From: Halobacteriovoraceae bacterium
GTDB taxonomy: Bacteria > Bdellovibrionota > Bacteriovoracia > Bacteriovoracales > Bacteriovoracaceae
Direction of reading: 5' to 3'
DNA: 64,000 bases
Assembly (NCBI GenBank): GCA_002712005.1
Contig: PASP01000014.1
Location: 124,001 to 188,000, forward strand
Position 1 is the first letter of the stretch. Each line of letters opens with the position of its first letter. The notes beneath the pieces were generated by a model that did not search any database, was not told the origin of the DNA, and was given only the letters and a program-made list of their open reading frames with translations. Below, one piece after another: positions 17,680 through 26,496 of the stretch. Made by a program: the position numbers and the translations under genes.

Positions 17680-19087
17680 GATTAACCTCCTTTGTGATGA
17701 TGATTTGATTGGGTTTTTGAATATCATAAAACTGAAGTTCAATTTTTCTATTTCCTCCTTTTAGAAAATGGGGAGAAAATCTAAAGTGAATAAGGGAAGT
17801 TTTAGATCTTCCGGAATGCAGTTGAAAAGGTCGAGCTGGTGAGATTAATTCAACTTGCGAGCGATTCTCCTTTTTCTTTAATCTAAAATCAATCTTCAGC
17901 GCTTTTTCTTCTTTATAATCAAGCCTCATTTTATACAGATTAGTGATTTCTCTTTGGCCATTTTTGAGGATTCTTTCTCGATAAGGTGTTCCTGTACCGC
18001 GAATCAATGTAATTTTAAGCTGACCAGATTTGGAGATATTATAGGCCAGCAAGGAGAAAATCGTAATGAGGGCAAAGAGATAGATCCCTGATCTAATTCC
18101 AAATCGACTACTTTCTTTTCCTTCTAAGTTATTTTCAGTGTCATAGCGAATGAGACCTTTTGGCTTATTGATTTTAGTCATAATAGTGTCACAAGCATCA
18201 ATACAATTGGTACAAGCAATACATTCCAATTGAGTGCCTCTTCTAATATCAATACCTGTAGGACAAGCTTTTACACAGTGATAACAATTTATGCAGTCTC
18301 CTTCTTTAGGATTTGAAGGATCAGTATTTAGCCCTCTTCTTGGTTCACCTCTTGCAGAGTCATAGGCAACGACAAGTGAGTTTTCATCCATCATCACAGA
18401 CTGAAAGCGTCCATAAGGGCAAGCAATAATACAAAACTGTTCCCTGAACCAACCGAAGTCGAAAAGGATGATGCCAGTAATGATCATGGAGAGAATAAAT
18501 AAACTAGGATGAGATGAGGGACCATTTAAGGTGATTTGAAGAAGATTTCTTGCTCCAACAAAATAACCAAGAAAAGAATGGGCAATCACTAAACTTATGA
18601 ACGTAAAGGCCAACCACTTAAGTGATTTCTTATAAACTTTTTCAAAACTGATAGGAGATGAGTCCAATTTTTGTCGCGCTCTTGATTTACCTTCAATAAG
18701 TTTTTCGACTTTTAGAAAGAGGGTATCGATGAACACTGTTTGTGGGCAAGCCCACCCACACCATACACGCCCCCAGATACTGGTGATAAATCCCATGGTA
18801 AATACAAAACCAAGGAGTACTAAAAGTATAAGTGGTGCATCATGCGCGTAGAAGGTCGTACCAAAGAAGGTGAATTCTCTGAGAGGAATATTTAGAAGTA
18901 CAATCTGTTTGTTGTCCCAGTTGATCCACGGAAGAACGAGATAGATTAAAATTAAAAACCAATAAACCTTTGTTCTCTGAGTACGCCAAAAGCCAGTTAC
19001 ATCTTCAGGATGAATATATACTCTATGACCTTGGTCATCTGTTGAGGCCAACCTTTCTTCATGTAAATGATATCTATTCTTATTCAT
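17660..19087 (-). CDS. ccoG: cytochrome c oxidase accessory protein CcoG (RdxA/FixG)
   Basis: CcoG is a membrane iron-sulfur protein that takes part in copper delivery during cbb3 oxidase assembly. Four to five membrane helices (residues about 35-215) carry the WCGWACPQTVF motif and CIIACPYGRFQS. Then come two [4Fe-4S] clusters (CINCYHCVKACPTGIDIRRG and CIACTNCIDACD) and a C-terminal Ig-like domain (about 355-475). The 475 residues are full length. It lies 68 bases after ccoP. Confidence 0.93.
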   Translation of the reverse strand: MNKNRYHLHEERLASTDDQGHRVYIHPEDVTGFWRTQRTKVYWFLILIYLVLPWINWDNKQIVLLNIPLREFTFFGTTFYAHDAPLILLVLLGFVFTMGFITSIWGRVWCGWACPQTVFIDTLFLKVEKLIEGKSRARQKLDSSPISFEKVYKKSLKWLAFTFISLVIAHSFLGYFVGARNLLQITLNGPSSHPSLFILSMIITGIILFDFGWFREQFCIIACPYGRFQSVMMDENSLVVAYDSARGEPRRGLNTDPSNPKEGDCINCYHCVKACPTGIDIRRGTQLECIACTNCIDACDTIMTKINKPKGLIRYDTENNLEGKESSRFGIRSGIYLFALITIFSLLAYNISKSGQLKITLIRGTGTPYRERILKNGQREITNLYKMRLDYKEEKALKIDFRLKKKENRSQVELISPARPFQLHSGRSKTSLIHFRFSPHFLKGGNRKIELQFYDIQKPNQIIITKEVNLVGPLH

Positions 19088-19155
19088 GGATACTCCTCAT
19101 ATAGGGAAAGTGCGAAGACCTTCCCTATAAGAGATTTGTTTTCAAATCATGGGTA

Positions 19156-19761
19156 CTACTTTAGGACCTTTTCTCCCTGGGGTTCTTTTCCAGGTTGATT
19201 TGTATTTTTTAATTTCATTAAAAAGGTAACAGCTGCGAAAAGCTCTTCTTTAGTGAGAAGATCTTGCCAAGCTGGCATGCCATTATCTTCGTTACCCACA
19301 CGTATAAATCCGTAGAGCGTTCCATGAGATACTTCTTTTAGATTAAGCCAATAGGAATCTGTAAGATTAGGCCCAATATCACCGGTACCCCCTTCTAAGT
19401 GACAAGAGGCACAGTTGTCTTGAAATACTGTATTGGCCATTTCATCTGCATCTGTACTTGCTGCCCAGGCATTATATTCTTCTATGTCGAAGTTTCCGGT
19501 GAGCTTTCTTTGTTCTTCTAAAATAGCATTCACCTTTGACATTTCTTGGATATATTCCTCTTTTAAGCTTGGTGCTCCCGCAAAATTATAAAAGTAAATA
19601 TAGAAAATCGCGAAAACCACGCCACCTATGAAAGTAACACTCCACCAACTGGGGAGAGGATAGTCGAACTCTTCTATCCCATCATAATTATGATCAAGTA
19701 AGAGCTCTTCTTCAGTTTTATTTAGAATGATATTATCAGCGTCTGTTTTTTGATGATTCAT
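19156..19761 (-). CDS. ccoP: cbb3 oxidase subunit III, monohaem form
   Basis: CcoP brings electrons to the oxidase. This one has an N-terminal membrane helix preceded by the family motif GIEEFDYPLPSWW, a spacer, and a single cytochrome c domain with CASCH and GMPAWQDLLTKEEL. Most CcoP proteins are about 290-310 residues with two CxxCH sites; this one has 201 residues and one site. The start overlaps the ccoQ stop (ATGA). Confidence 0.9.
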   Translation of the reverse strand: MNHQKTDADNIILNKTEEELLLDHNYDGIEEFDYPLPSWWSVTFIGGVVFAIFYIYFYNFAGAPSLKEEYIQEMSKVNAILEEQRKLTGNFDIEEYNAWAASTDADEMANTVFQDNCASCHLEGGTGDIGPNLTDSYWLNLKEVSHGTLYGFIRVGNEDNGMPAWQDLLTKEELFAAVTFLMKLKNTNQPGKEPQGEKVLK

Positions 19762-19946
19762 GATCGACTCCCTTGGCTCGCCTGACCTTCATCAAAGGGC
19801 AGGGGACTAACATCTTTGTATAGGGAACGAGTACCTTTTCTGAAAGTCCAGTAGATCATTCCACAGAAAAAAGTTAAGAAAATGAGAAAGGCCAAAATAG
19901 ATAGTTCTGGCCAAGCAAAGTTACTCAACACTTGAGATTTCATCAT
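19758..19946 (-). CDS. ccoQ: cbb3 oxidase subunit CcoQ
   Basis: This 61-62-residue single-span membrane protein lies between ccoN/O and ccoP. The helix spans about residues 13-36 (LSILAFLIFLTFFCGMIYWTF) and is followed by the basic FRKGTR turn usual in CcoQ. Two adjacent ATG codons follow an AGGAGG sequence embedded in the end of ccoNO; the second is better spaced. It overlaps ccoNO by 26 bases. CcoQ stabilises the complex. Confidence 0.85.
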   Translation of the reverse strand: MMKSQVLSNFAWPELSILAFLIFLTFFCGMIYWTFRKGTRSLYKDVSPLPFDEGQASQGSRS

Positions 19947-22089
19947 CTCCTCCTAAGTCAGTTCCGAGACGTTGTAGATAGGCGATCAGTGCAACGATTT
20001 CTTTATCAATCATTTTCTTTTTCACACCACCTGCTTCGAGTTCATTCATAATTTTTTGAGCATGTTCCTTGGCGAGCATGGGAGCATTATCTATCTCCTC
20101 TTTAGAATAGGGGGCTCCTAGAGCAGCCAAGACATTGAGCTTCTTCGTGAGAGCCTCAAATTTAACTTTGTTTTTAAATAACCAAGGATAGTTAGGCATA
20201 ATTGAGCCAGGGGTTACTTCTCTTGGATTAAGCATATGTCGGTAATGCCACATATGATTGTACTTTCCACCAACTCTCATGAGGTCAGGTCCAATTCGTC
20301 TAGATCCCCATTGGAATGGTCGATCATAAACATATTCAGCAGCTGTTGATACTCTTCCATATCTTAGCTTTTCTGCGGCCATGGGACGAACAAGTTGCGA
20401 GTGGCAAGTGTAGCAACCCTCTCTAACGAAGATATCTCTTCCGGCAACCTCAAGAGGGCGGTAGGGTTTTACTCGTGCATCTTTTGCAATAAAGTTATTA
20501 GAAAGAAGTGCAGGTAAAAGTTCAATCATAGAGCCAATAATAATGGCAACGAAGGAGAGCACAGAGAAAAGAAGAGTCAATCCTTCTAGTTTTCTGTGAG
20601 GTCCACCATGAGTGTCTAGTGGTGAAGCAGAAAGAGGAAGGGCTTTGAATTTTTCTTCTTCCTGATTCTCTTCTTTAGGAGCGAGCTTAATTGTTTTATA
20701 AAGGTTAATGATAAGGAGTATAAATCCAAAAAGAACGAGTACTCCACCAAATGCTCTTACCCAATACATAGGAATGATTTTGATAACTGTTTCTACGAAA
20801 TCGGGATAAACAAGCTTTCCAGTTTCATCAACAGCTCTCCACATCAATCCTTTAGTAATTCCAGCAGTCCACATGGACATAATATATAAAAGAAGTCCAA
20901 TTGTTGCAGACCAGAATTGAATATTGGCCAATCGCTGAGACCATAGTTCAGTCTTCCATAATTTGGGAACCATGTAATAGAGAACACCGGCTGTCATCAT
21001 GTAGTTCCATCCAATAGTTCCAGCATGAACGTGTCCGACAATCCAATCTGTGAAATGTCCAATGGCATTAACGGATTTAATAGAAAGTAGGGGCCCTTCA
21101 AAAGTTGCCATTCCATAGAAGGTAACTGCAGTTGCAAAGAATTTAAGAATAGGCTCTTTTCTTACTCTATCCCATGCTCCACGCAGGGTTAGAAGACCGT
21201 TAATCATCCCACCCCAAGAAGGAGCCCATAGAGCAATGGAAAAAGCCATTCCCACTGTTTGAACCCATTCAGGTAGGGCTGAATAAAGGAGATGGTGAGG
21301 ACCTGCCCAAATATAGACAAAGATCAATGACCAAAAGTGAATGATCGATAGTCTATAGGAATAGACCGGTCTATTAACAGCTTTTTGAATAAAGTAATAC
21401 ATGAGTCCCAAGAAGGGAGTTGTGAGAAAGAAAGCTACAGCATTATGACCATACCACCATTGAACAAGTGCATCTTGTACACCTGCAAATAGGGAATAAC
21501 TTTTCATCCATGATACAGGAACTTCTAGGTTATTAACGACATAGAGAACCGCAACAGTGATGATCGTGGCAATATAGAACCAAATGGCAACATAGATATG
21601 ACGCTCTCTTCTTTGCTTTAAAGTAAGAAAGAAATTCACTCCAAAGGTTACCCATACTAGAGCTACGGCTATATCAATTGGCCACTCTAGCTCGGCATAT
21701 TCCTTTGAAGTTGTGTAGCCAAGAGGTAATGAAATTGCCGCTGCGACGATGATAAGTTGCCAGCCCCAAAAGTGAATCCTCCCCATTAGGTCACTGGCCA
21801 TTCTTGTTTTAAGTAAACGTGGGGTTGAGTAATAGATTCCCGCAAAAATAGCATTACCCACAAATGCAAAAATAGCTGCATTGGTGTGAAGTGGCCTTAA
21901 ACGACCAAAGGTAAAATATGGAGAATCCAAATTCATTTTATAGGTGGCCAATTCAAAGGCTACCCAAACACCAAGAAATAGAGCTACTACACCCCAGACC
22001 ATTGTGGCGATGGCAAACATCTTGGTCAGTTTGTCATCATAAGAGAAAGTCTCAAATTGAGATTCTCTACTTTCTACTACTGCACTCAT
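19921..22089 (-). CDS. ccoNO: fused cbb3 oxidase subunits I and II
   Basis: The 722-residue protein joins both core subunits. Residues about 1-475 are CcoN, the haem-copper catalytic subunit, with haem and copper ligands in LHTNAAIFAF, WWYGHNAVAFF, AGPHHLLYSALPEW and GHVHAGTIGWNYM. After a Lys/Glu-rich linker (about 475-505), residues about 510-722 are CcoO, with a membrane anchor, the haem c motif CYTCHSQLVRP and SRRIGPDLMRVGGKYNHMWHY. Fusions of this kind are known in Bacteroidetes and some other groups. It reduces O2 at low oxygen and pumps protons. The start overlaps the ccoS stop by four bases. Confidence 0.93.
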   Translation of the reverse strand: MSAVVESRESQFETFSYDDKLTKMFAIATMVWGVVALFLGVWVAFELATYKMNLDSPYFTFGRLRPLHTNAAIFAFVGNAIFAGIYYSTPRLLKTRMASDLMGRIHFWGWQLIIVAAAISLPLGYTTSKEYAELEWPIDIAVALVWVTFGVNFFLTLKQRRERHIYVAIWFYIATIITVAVLYVVNNLEVPVSWMKSYSLFAGVQDALVQWWYGHNAVAFFLTTPFLGLMYYFIQKAVNRPVYSYRLSIIHFWSLIFVYIWAGPHHLLYSALPEWVQTVGMAFSIALWAPSWGGMINGLLTLRGAWDRVRKEPILKFFATAVTFYGMATFEGPLLSIKSVNAIGHFTDWIVGHVHAGTIGWNYMMTAGVLYYMVPKLWKTELWSQRLANIQFWSATIGLLLYIMSMWTAGITKGLMWRAVDETGKLVYPDFVETVIKIIPMYWVRAFGGVLVLFGFILLIINLYKTIKLAPKEENQEEEKFKALPLSASPLDTHGGPHRKLEGLTLLFSVLSFVAIIIGSMIELLPALLSNNFIAKDARVKPYRPLEVAGRDIFVREGCYTCHSQLVRPMAAEKLRYGRVSTAAEYVYDRPFQWGSRRIGPDLMRVGGKYNHMWHYRHMLNPREVTPGSIMPNYPWLFKNKVKFEALTKKLNVLAALGAPYSKEEIDNAPMLAKEHAQKIMNELEAGGVKKKMIDKEIVALIAYLQRLGTDLGGDDEISSVE

Positions 22090-22274
22090 ACATCCTTCCT
22101 TTCATGAGTTATAGGTTTATTAACTAAATGAGTTTCATCATCTTCTAAGAGCATTCTCTTGCTTGGCGTATCGAGATCATCGAATTGGCCAGAGCGCGTG
22201 GACCAAATAAAAAGCCCGACAAATATCATTCCCATCCCAAGCGCCATGGGGATAAGAAACTTAATGATCTCCAT
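22086..22274 (-). CDS. ccoS: cbb3 oxidase maturation protein CcoS
   Basis: This 62-residue single-span protein has the CcoS pattern: a membrane helix (FLIPMALGMGMIFVGLFIW) followed by RSGQFDDLDTPSKRML. CcoS is needed to insert haem and copper cofactors into the oxidase. The start at 22274 overlaps the end of ccoI by 14 bases; a longer open frame reading into ccoI has no translation signal. Confidence 0.9.
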   Translation of the reverse strand: MEIIKFLIPMALGMGMIFVGLFIWSTRSGQFDDLDTPSKRMLLEDDETHLVNKPITHERKDV

Positions 22275-24690
22275 TAGAGACTCCTTTTTTTTGTAGATAC
22301 TCATAGCGTGTGCCATAGATCGTATTTAAAAGTACGGTGAAAGAACTAAGAGGCATAAGAATGGCAGCCTCTAGTGGTCCAATAAAACCGAAAATGGCCA
22401 AGCTTGCTCCAACGATATTGTAAAAAAGAGAAAAGCTTAGATTCTGTTTAACTAAGCGAATAGCCTGTTTGGAGTTTGCTAAGAGATGTTCTACTAACAT
22501 CAAATCATTGCGATAAAGGAAGGCATCTGACGATTTTAGGCTTACTTCTGCGGCCCCATGCATGGATATGCTAGCGGATGCTTGTGAAAGAGCGAGGGTG
22601 TCATTTGCTCCATCTCCAATAAAGACGGCGTTTTTATAATCTCTTATCCATTGAGCCATTGCTTCAGGACTAAGTTCTGATTGAACATGGAGTCTTGGAA
22701 ATGAAAGCTCTTTAGCAACTTTTTCAACAATAGGTGACTTGTCTCCCGAGCTTAAAAAAAGATTAAACTTTTTGTTTCTAAGGCTATTTAAGAAAGGAAG
22801 AGCTTCTTTTCGAACTTGGTCTTTCAAAATAAAAGACGCCAAGGGGCTTTGATTTTCAAATAAGAAAATTGTGGTGTCCTCACCCTCGCTTCTAACTGAA
22901 TGAATCTCATATTCAATATTATTGTAAAAGCCTCGTACACCTCTACCTATATGCTCTTCATATTGTGCCCATTTGATTGTACGTAAAGTTTTTTGTGCAT
23001 AGGCAGATGTCCAATTTACGAGGGCTTTAGCAATAGGGTGAGAACTATGAGATTCAAGAGAAAAAACGATTTCTTCAATGGAGTAAGGGATATGTGCTTT
23101 CTTGTAACGAGTAACTTGATGAAGAGAAAAGTCTCCATATGTTAAAGTTCCTGTTTTATCAAAGAAGAGATTTTCCGCTTTTGCTAGAGCTTCAATGGAT
23201 TGTTCTGACTTTATAATAATCCCCATTTTCGCACTCATACTCATAATACGACTAAAGACTAAAGTGGTGGCCAATCCTAGAGCACAGGGGCAAGTCACTA
23301 TAATTAAGGCTAAACTTCTCATTAAGGATTCTTCGAGAGTAAAGAATATGAAGTTAAAAACGAAAGAGATCGAAGTAAGAAAGAGAATTGCTGTTATAAA
23401 GTATTTACTGATGCGATCAGTAAGTAGAAAGTAGTGAGACTTTTGATTATTTTGTCGCTCAACTTCTCCTAGTATTTTTCCAAGACGAGTTTCTTGTTCA
23501 ATAGCTAAAACTTTTATTTCAATTTCTTGTCCTACATTTAAAGATCCCATGTAAACAAATGAGCCTTTCTTATGAAGAACCGGAATGCTTTCACCTGTGA
23601 GTGTTGAAAGATTAAGTTTGGTCTCTCCTTTTACTAAAGTACCATCTGCTTGAATGATATCTCCTGGCATTACAACTAAAGTATCTTCGACTTTGATTTG
23701 ATCGGAGTGGATTTCCTCTATTTTTCCATTTGTATTAATTCTTCGAATAATTCCTTGTTGGAAAAAGCTCGCTAGGTTTTTCTTATCAAATCCAGTGTGT
23801 TGAACTTTTCTAAGTAAGTAACGGCTGGATAAAATGAGAAAAGTAAGAGTGGAGAGAGAATCAAAGTAGTGATGGGCACTACCTGTGAAAACAAAGTAAG
23901 TGCTAAGGATAAATCCCGCTATGATCGCTAGACTTAGAGGGATGTCGATATTTATGCTTTTTCTTTTCAGTGCTCCGAGAGCTGATTGATAAAAAGGTAG
24001 GGCTGAGTATAGGACAACGGGTAAACAAAGAAGTAGTGAAATATTTCCAAAATAAGAGATATAGCTTCCTGTTGCTCCGACATAAATACTGCCGGAATAA
24101 AGCATAATATTCATCATTGCGGCACCAGCAATACCGATTTTAATGAGTAATGAACGGTCTTCTTTTTTTCTAAAACTCGCTTCTTCTACTGAATTTGATA
24201 TAGGGAAAGGTTTGTAACCCAGATGGTTTAAAGTGGAGGCTGCTCGTGAGAAATCTTGCTCTCCGGCTTTTAATTCGACTTCCACTAAACTCTTTCCTAG
24301 ATTGAGAGTGGCCCGTTCAACGTTAGAAACCAATTCAGGTAACTTTTCAATAAGCCAGAGACAGGCTAAACAGTGCACGCCTTCAAGATAGAAAGTCATA
24401 ATAAAACGATTATTTGATGAATAAGAATACTTTTTTAAAAAGTCAGAGGTGTTGAGATAGGAGAACTTTGAATGACTAATGTTTTTTACAGCTTTTGTAT
24501 AATCCCCTGTTCTTTCTTGAATGGAATAGAAGTTTTCAAGCCCATTAGAATGTAATATCTCGTATACACTTCTACAGCCTTGGCAACAAAATGCTGTTCC
24601 TTTGTCATCGTAAAAAGGAGTGATAACTTTGTCATAGCAATGTTTACACTTCAGATTTTGGATAATATTTTTTTCTAGCTCTAAACTCAA
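22261..24690 (-). CDS. ccoI: Cu-transporting P-type ATPase CcoI
   Basis: CcoI moves copper for oxidase assembly. An N-terminal metal-binding region holds four Cys of the DUF2318/zinc-ribbon type (CKHCYDK and CCQGCRSVYEIL), then an HMA-like domain with GVHCLACLWLIEKLP. The ATPase part shows the TM motif CPCALGLATT, the TGES actuator loop, the phosphorylation motif DKTGTLT, the SSHPIAKAL motif and GDGANDTLAL. The 809 residues are complete. It is the first gene of the cco operon and has an FNR-like box upstream. Confidence 0.92.
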   Translation of the reverse strand: MSLELEKNIIQNLKCKHCYDKVITPFYDDKGTAFCCQGCRSVYEILHSNGLENFYSIQERTGDYTKAVKNISHSKFSYLNTSDFLKKYSYSSNNRFIMTFYLEGVHCLACLWLIEKLPELVSNVERATLNLGKSLVEVELKAGEQDFSRAASTLNHLGYKPFPISNSVEEASFRKKEDRSLLIKIGIAGAAMMNIMLYSGSIYVGATGSYISYFGNISLLLCLPVVLYSALPFYQSALGALKRKSINIDIPLSLAIIAGFILSTYFVFTGSAHHYFDSLSTLTFLILSSRYLLRKVQHTGFDKKNLASFFQQGIIRRINTNGKIEEIHSDQIKVEDTLVVMPGDIIQADGTLVKGETKLNLSTLTGESIPVLHKKGSFVYMGSLNVGQEIEIKVLAIEQETRLGKILGEVERQNNQKSHYFLLTDRISKYFITAILFLTSISFVFNFIFFTLEESLMRSLALIIVTCPCALGLATTLVFSRIMSMSAKMGIIIKSEQSIEALAKAENLFFDKTGTLTYGDFSLHQVTRYKKAHIPYSIEEIVFSLESHSSHPIAKALVNWTSAYAQKTLRTIKWAQYEEHIGRGVRGFYNNIEYEIHSVRSEGEDTTIFLFENQSPLASFILKDQVRKEALPFLNSLRNKKFNLFLSSGDKSPIVEKVAKELSFPRLHVQSELSPEAMAQWIRDYKNAVFIGDGANDTLALSQASASISMHGAAEVSLKSSDAFLYRNDLMLVEHLLANSKQAIRLVKQNLSFSLFYNIVGASLAIFGFIGPLEAAILMPLSSFTVLLNTIYGTRYEYLQKKGVSNGDH

Positions 24691-24725
24691 ATTAATATCC
24701 CAAGCGTGGGTTATTTATTAATTTG

Positions 24726-24767
24726 ATATTAAGACTTGAATGGAATTTAAAACATGATGTAAATCAT
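24726..24767 (-). promoter_or_regulatory. FNR-type site and -10 element of the cco operon
   Basis: ATGATGTAAATCAT (24754-24767) is a perfect inverted repeat with the FNR core TGAT-N4-ATCA. Reading leftward, a -10-like TAATAT lies at 24726-24731. The site centre is about 41 bases before the predicted transcription start near 24719, the classic place for FNR activation. The ccoI start codon is 64 bases beyond the box. Promoter position is inferred from sequence only. Confidence 0.7.
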
Positions 24768-24793
24768 CTTTTAAAGGAATAATAATAAGCTAT

Positions 24794-25183
24794 TTAGCTG
24801 GCGTGTTGATTTTTAACTTTAGATAGGATTTCTTTAAGCTCATGATCTTTATCAAGATTTTCAATTTCATTAATTAGAGAGCGATCGAGAAAGCAAACTT
24901 CACTATGTGATTTGATGACGGCACCATAAATACTCTTTTCATTTTGAATTAACTCTTTTAACCCAAATATGGAGCCTCTTCTTATTGGAATTGTTTTACG
25001 CCGTTTTTTGACTAAACTAGCTTCTCCAGCAATGAGGAGGTAGGCTACGATTGGTGTTTGGCCTTCGTAGTAGAGATGTGAATCTACGGTATATTTATGA
25101 CCTTCGGAAAGGTTAATGATTTTGGCCATTAACTCTGGACTGACTTCAATGATACTTTGTTTTAATGTCTTTTTCGTCGTCAT
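24794..25183 (-). CDS. cyclic-nucleotide-binding-fold protein without HTH
   Basis: The 129-residue protein is a single cNMP-binding (Crp-type) beta-barrel domain. Visible parts are the jelly-roll strands HLYYEGQTPIVAYLLIAGEASLV and GSIFGLKELIQ. There is no DNA-binding domain. The usual phosphate-binding Arg of true cAMP binders is not evident (IPIRRGSIFGLKEL). It lies between ccoI and the FNR-type gene, so it might sense a signal in the same circuit, but its ligand and partner are unknown. Confidence 0.75.
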   Translation of the reverse strand: MTTKKTLKQSIIEVSPELMAKIINLSEGHKYTVDSHLYYEGQTPIVAYLLIAGEASLVKKRRKTIPIRRGSIFGLKELIQNEKSIYGAVIKSHSEVCFLDRSLINEIENLDKDHELKEILSKVKNQHAS

Positions 25184-25245
25184 GCTATGACTATAAGAGA
25201 TATTGATTGAGAAAAATATAATCTATGTCATAAAAATAGGTAAAC

Positions 25246-25962
25246 TTAGTAAGAAACATTAGCCCAGTCGATTAATTTTTCTTCATCAGTTATGAAAATT
25301 TGTTTTCCGACTTGTTCAATAAGTCCTTCTTCTTTGAATTCAGACATAAAGCGGATGAGGGTTTCGTTGGCCGTCCCTATCATCGTGGCCATTTCTTCTC
25401 TAGTGAGTTTCAATTTAATAAGAGTTTTCCCATCATCTTGTTCTTCTCCGTGTGATTCTTTTAAAAGAAGAAGAAGCTCAGCTAGTCTTTCTCGAACATT
25501 CTTTTGATGAAGAGATGAGAGTTTGTTTTCTGCAGCTCCCATGTCGGTAGAGAGCTTCTCAATCACATTCATAGAAACGCTAGGGTTTTCTTGAATAACT
25601 TTCATAATGAACTTCTTATCTAGAAAGCATACTTTTGTATCTTCAAGAGCTGTTGCTGTAGCAGTGTAGTATTGGTCGGTAAATAAACTTCTATGTCCAA
25701 GAACATCTCCTGCGCTAGCAATTCTAACAATAGATTCCTTTCCATCATTACCAACTTTAGTAACTTTGATATTTCCAGTACTAATACAGTAAAGGCCAAA
25801 AGGATGGTTTCCTTGAACGAAGAGTGTTTGTCCTTTTTTGTAAACATTGGTTACTTTGTGATCAGAGACTTCTTTGAGCTCGTCATAAGCAAGTTGGCAA
25901 AAAATACCCTTACTAACTGAGGGGCAGTTTTCGCATGAGTTATCTATCTTTTTTGAAATCAT
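25246..25962 (-). CDS. fnr: FNR-type oxygen-sensing regulator (Crp/Fnr family)
   Basis: The protein has 238 residues: a sensor domain, dimer helix (about 125-155) and winged HTH (about 170-230). The N-terminus holds C10, C13 and C22, and C112 (TKVCFLD) aligns with the fourth cluster ligand of E. coli FNR, so an oxygen-labile [4Fe-4S] cluster is likely. The recognition helix ANETLIRFMSEF keeps the Glu and Arg of FNR (ETISR) but has Ile in place of Ser. FNR-like boxes lie before this gene and before ccoI, so it probably controls both itself and the oxidase. Confidence 0.9.
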   Translation of the reverse strand: MISKKIDNSCENCPSVSKGIFCQLAYDELKEVSDHKVTNVYKKGQTLFVQGNHPFGLYCISTGNIKVTKVGNDGKESIVRIASAGDVLGHRSLFTDQYYTATATALEDTKVCFLDKKFIMKVIQENPSVSMNVIEKLSTDMGAAENKLSSLHQKNVRERLAELLLLLKESHGEEQDDGKTLIKLKLTREEMATMIGTANETLIRFMSEFKEEGLIEQVGKQIFITDEEKLIDWANVSY

Positions 25963-25991
25963 AGGACACCAACTGGTAACACAATATCGAT

Positions 25992-26037
25992 ATTATAAAT
26001 TTAGCATATCTTAGTGAAAAGAACATGATCTAGATCA
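25992..26037 (-). promoter_or_regulatory. FNR-type site and -10 element before the fnr gene
   Basis: TGATCTAGATCA (26026-26037) has the FNR core with a fully palindromic spacer. A perfect -10 TATAAT lies on the minus strand at 25992-25997. The centre is roughly 45 bases before the predicted start of transcription, so it could activate or, by covering the -35 region, repress. It suggests autoregulation. Confidence 0.6.
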
Positions 26038-26082
26038 GGAAAAAGAGATCAATACCCCTTATTGAGCAATTATATCATGATA

Positions 26083-26496
26083 TTACATGTTATTTTGGTA
26101 AAAGCGGAACTTGATCTTCTCTATAAGTGATTGGGTATCACCCCAGTCGAGATTGGGTGAATCAGCATGGGCCTTTAAATGAATGATTTTATTCTCAATA
26201 GAAAAGTAGAAAAAACTTTCTGTTTTCAAAAATGAAGATTTCTTTACAGATTTGATCCACTGTTCTTTTTGATCGAGAATTTCAAACCCTAGGGTATGAA
26301 GAACGGCAAGTAAAAGTTCCTTGGCTTCAGGCTGAGGTCTTTGATAGGTGATTCCTTCTGTGTATCCGGATCTATCCTGAAACTTTGACTGGTAGCAGAC
26401 CTTCTTAGATTCACAATCAAATCCTGTGGCATAGGAGATTTGAGTTATGAGCAAAAGACCCAAGAATTTATAAGTAGACCACCAGCGATTACTCAT
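26083..26496 (-). CDS. exported hypothetical protein
   Basis: The 137-residue product has a signal peptide (hydrophobic KFLGLLLITQISYATG) and two Cys just after it (CESKKVC). The rest shows no known motif. Its start overlaps the stop of the DUF2288 gene by four bases, so the two are translationally coupled. Confidence 0.6.
   Translation of the reverse strand: MSNRWWSTYKFLGLLLITQISYATGFDCESKKVCYQSKFQDRSGYTEGITYQRPQPEAKELLLAVLHTLGFEILDQKEQWIKSVKKSSFLKTESFFYFSIENKIIHLKAHADSPNLDWGDTQSLIEKIKFRFYQNNM

Noticed and set aside
26073-26084. Palindrome ATATCATGATAT
   Set aside because: It overlaps the end of a coding region in AT-rich DNA, is not placed at a promoter and lacks the FNR spacer.
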